In this document: piece by piece, positions 39,114-40,211 of the stretch
Numbering within the stretch: the stretch's first letter is position 1
How the letters are laid out: the number at the start of each line of letters is the position of its first letter
Source of the DNA: an uncultured Thiothrix sp.
GTDB lineage: Bacteria; Pseudomonadota; Gammaproteobacteria; Thiotrichales; Thiotrichaceae
DNA length: 40,211 nucleotides
Direction: 5' to 3'
NCBI RefSeq assembly: GCF_937873765.1
Contig: NZ_CALMZC010000032.1
Coordinates: 1 to 40,211, forward strand
Notes under the pieces: model-generated
What the model saw: the letters and a program-made list of their open reading frames with translations, nothing else
Database searches by the model: none
What the model was told of the DNA's origin: nothing
Position numbers and translations under genes: made by a program

Positions 39114-39695
39114 ATCTTCAATCAGTTCAAAGAGTAGGGCGTTACTGATGGTGATTAAAGTTTTTTTAAATGACGTACGGTACTTAGGTTGATTTTCAAG
39201 ACAACTCCCATATCCGTTATCTGTTAGTCGCCATCGTAATAATCTAATCCGCAACATCTGGGCAGTTCGATGCGTAGCAGTTGTTTAGTGAAACCATTAA
39301 CGATCAGTTGAAGAATCAATTGCTAATTCCTTACTCCCATCATCGCTCACTTCCCTACTATGTTGCTCATGTCACCGCCGGACTGATCTGCTTGTTCCTA
39401 TCAGACTAAGAAACTATCGTTGACCTGACCTAAATAGCGCAGCCTCAGCCCTCCTAATAATCTTGTTCCTTACGTCGATCTCCGATTAATTACAGAATTA
39501 GGCCTCTTAGACAACTTTAATTACTCCCCCCAATAATTCAAGGTTTAACTTGCGTCCATTTACGTTAACTTTAATAAACGTCATTGGCTAGCAAGCTTTC
39601 AAGGCTATCGTTCTAGCCATTAATCACTAATAAAGACCGAAGGTTAAAACCCTGATTTCTGGAGGGTTGATCAAGTCTTGAGTCGAATATGAGTA
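39114..39695. other. Non-coding, apparently degraded stretch
   Basis: For 582 bases no reading frame of useful length exists on either strand, and stops are frequent in all frames. I see no tRNA, no long hairpin and no repeat array. It lies between a truncated gene and a broken one, so it is most likely decayed coding sequence, but I cannot identify what it was. Confidence 0.5.
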
Positions 39696-40211
39696 TCAGC
39701 ACCAAAATCCGGTACAGTTTTCCAAACTCGCGCCTTCCAGATTAGCCTCGCGCATGTTGGTATAATCTAAAAAAGTTGAATACAGATTAGTACCCTTGAA
39801 ATTGGTTCCCTTCACATTCATCTTTTTAATAAGCGCACAGGACAAATATGCTTTTTCAAAATTAGCACCTTCTAAGTTCGCACTGTTCAACTTGACATAG
39901 CCGCTATCCCTTGAGAAACACACTATGCTGAGCACACAGCGACACCTCGCTGCGATTAGCACCTGTTAAATTGGTCCCCGTGAAGTCCGCAGCAATACAG
40001 ATCGCCTTGTGAAGATTAGCATCTTCCAAATTCGCATCCGTAAAATCAGCCCCTTCACAGACCATCTTGTGAAAATTAGTATCTGCCAAATTCGTATTCT
40101 TAAAATTAACTGAGCTACAGATCGCGTTGTATAGATTAGCTCCGTACCTTCGAGATTCGGGTCATGCACCAGAGGAGTTGAAGAGCCACTAAAGCGGTAG
40201 TAACTTAAGCG
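39696..40211 (-). pseudogene. Pentapeptide-repeat protein, frameshifted and cut by the window edge
   Basis: Pentapeptide repeats of the A(N/D)Lxx type run on the minus strand across two frames. From the edge, HDPNLEGTEL is in one frame. The frame changes near 40145 to GANLYNAICSSVNFKNTNLA and on to FTGTNLTGAN, and then near 39905-39930 returns to SANLEGANFEKAYL and the end NLEGASLENCTGFWC. Two one- or two-base indels explain this. Roughly 60-bp units repeat at the DNA level. Pentapeptide proteins form right-handed quadrilateral beta-helices, often of unknown role. The 5' end lies beyond the window. Confidence 0.7.

Noticed and set aside
39114..39695. CRISPR array or tRNA in the gene-poor stretch
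   Set aside because: No regularly spaced repeats and no tRNA-like T-arm or cloverleaf were seen.

Overview
The window reads as a gammaproteobacterial chromosome of moderate GC. Housekeeping genes (tsaD, fpr, cysZ, suhB, pgm, iscR, selD-mnmH, gspDEF) have gammaproteobacterial character. The tkt-gap-pgk-fba cluster carries a class II aldolase of the type common in autotrophic proteobacteria. A Thiotrichales-like sulfur bacterium is a reasonable guess, but this is inference; no rRNA or tRNA gene is present to confirm it.

Layout. 1-1.7 kb: a type I restriction-modification methyltransferase (minus strand) whose C-terminus is encoded by a palindromic intergenic-type repeat. 1.9-7.5 kb: a FadL-type outer-membrane channel, a secreted pectate-lyase-like protein, cysZ, tsaD and fpr. 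7.6-16.6 kb: the accessory core, described below. 16.7-18.9 kb: corA and a PhyH-type oxygenase. 19.2-25.6 kb: tkt, gap, pgk and fba with hairpins between genes, then suhB. 25.7-30.9 kb: gspD-gspE-gspF. 31-38.6 kb: a sugar transferase, selD-mnmH, pgm, a DUF1249 gene, iscR, a PPP-type phosphatase and a DUF423 membrane protein. 38.5-40.2 kb: a decaying region with a tiny membrane ORF, a truncated relative of the trypco2 gene and a broken pentapeptide-repeat gene.

The most interesting part is 8.27-15.9 kb. A tight plus-strand operon encodes a trypco2-domain protein, a trypsin-fold protease with a long uncharacterised C-terminal half, a MoxR-type AAA+ ATPase, and a vWA protein with an intact MIDAS motif fused to an FGE-sulfatase/C-type-lectin-like domain. 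This matches the predicted MoxR-vWA 'ternary' biological-conflict systems. A second stand-alone FGE-domain gene lies 1 kb downstream. The C-terminal 39-codon segments of the two FGE domains differ as diversity-generating retroelement (DGR) variable regions do: 26 codons are identical at every base, while 13 codons differ almost only at first and second positions and nearly all change the amino acid. No reverse transcriptase or template repeat is in the window, so they would have to act from elsewhere. I infer a protease-armed immune-like system whose sensor domains are, or were, hypermutated.

The same stretch shows three small lesions: an in-frame TAA in the MoxR gene, a one-base frameshift at a G5 run in the vWA-FGE gene, and a one-base change at an A5 run in a toxin gene between the two FGE genes. 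Either the locus is decaying or phase-switching, or there are homopolymer errors in the assembly. The downstream flank also carries two small toxin-antitoxin-like pairs (RelE/HTH and PIN/AbrB).
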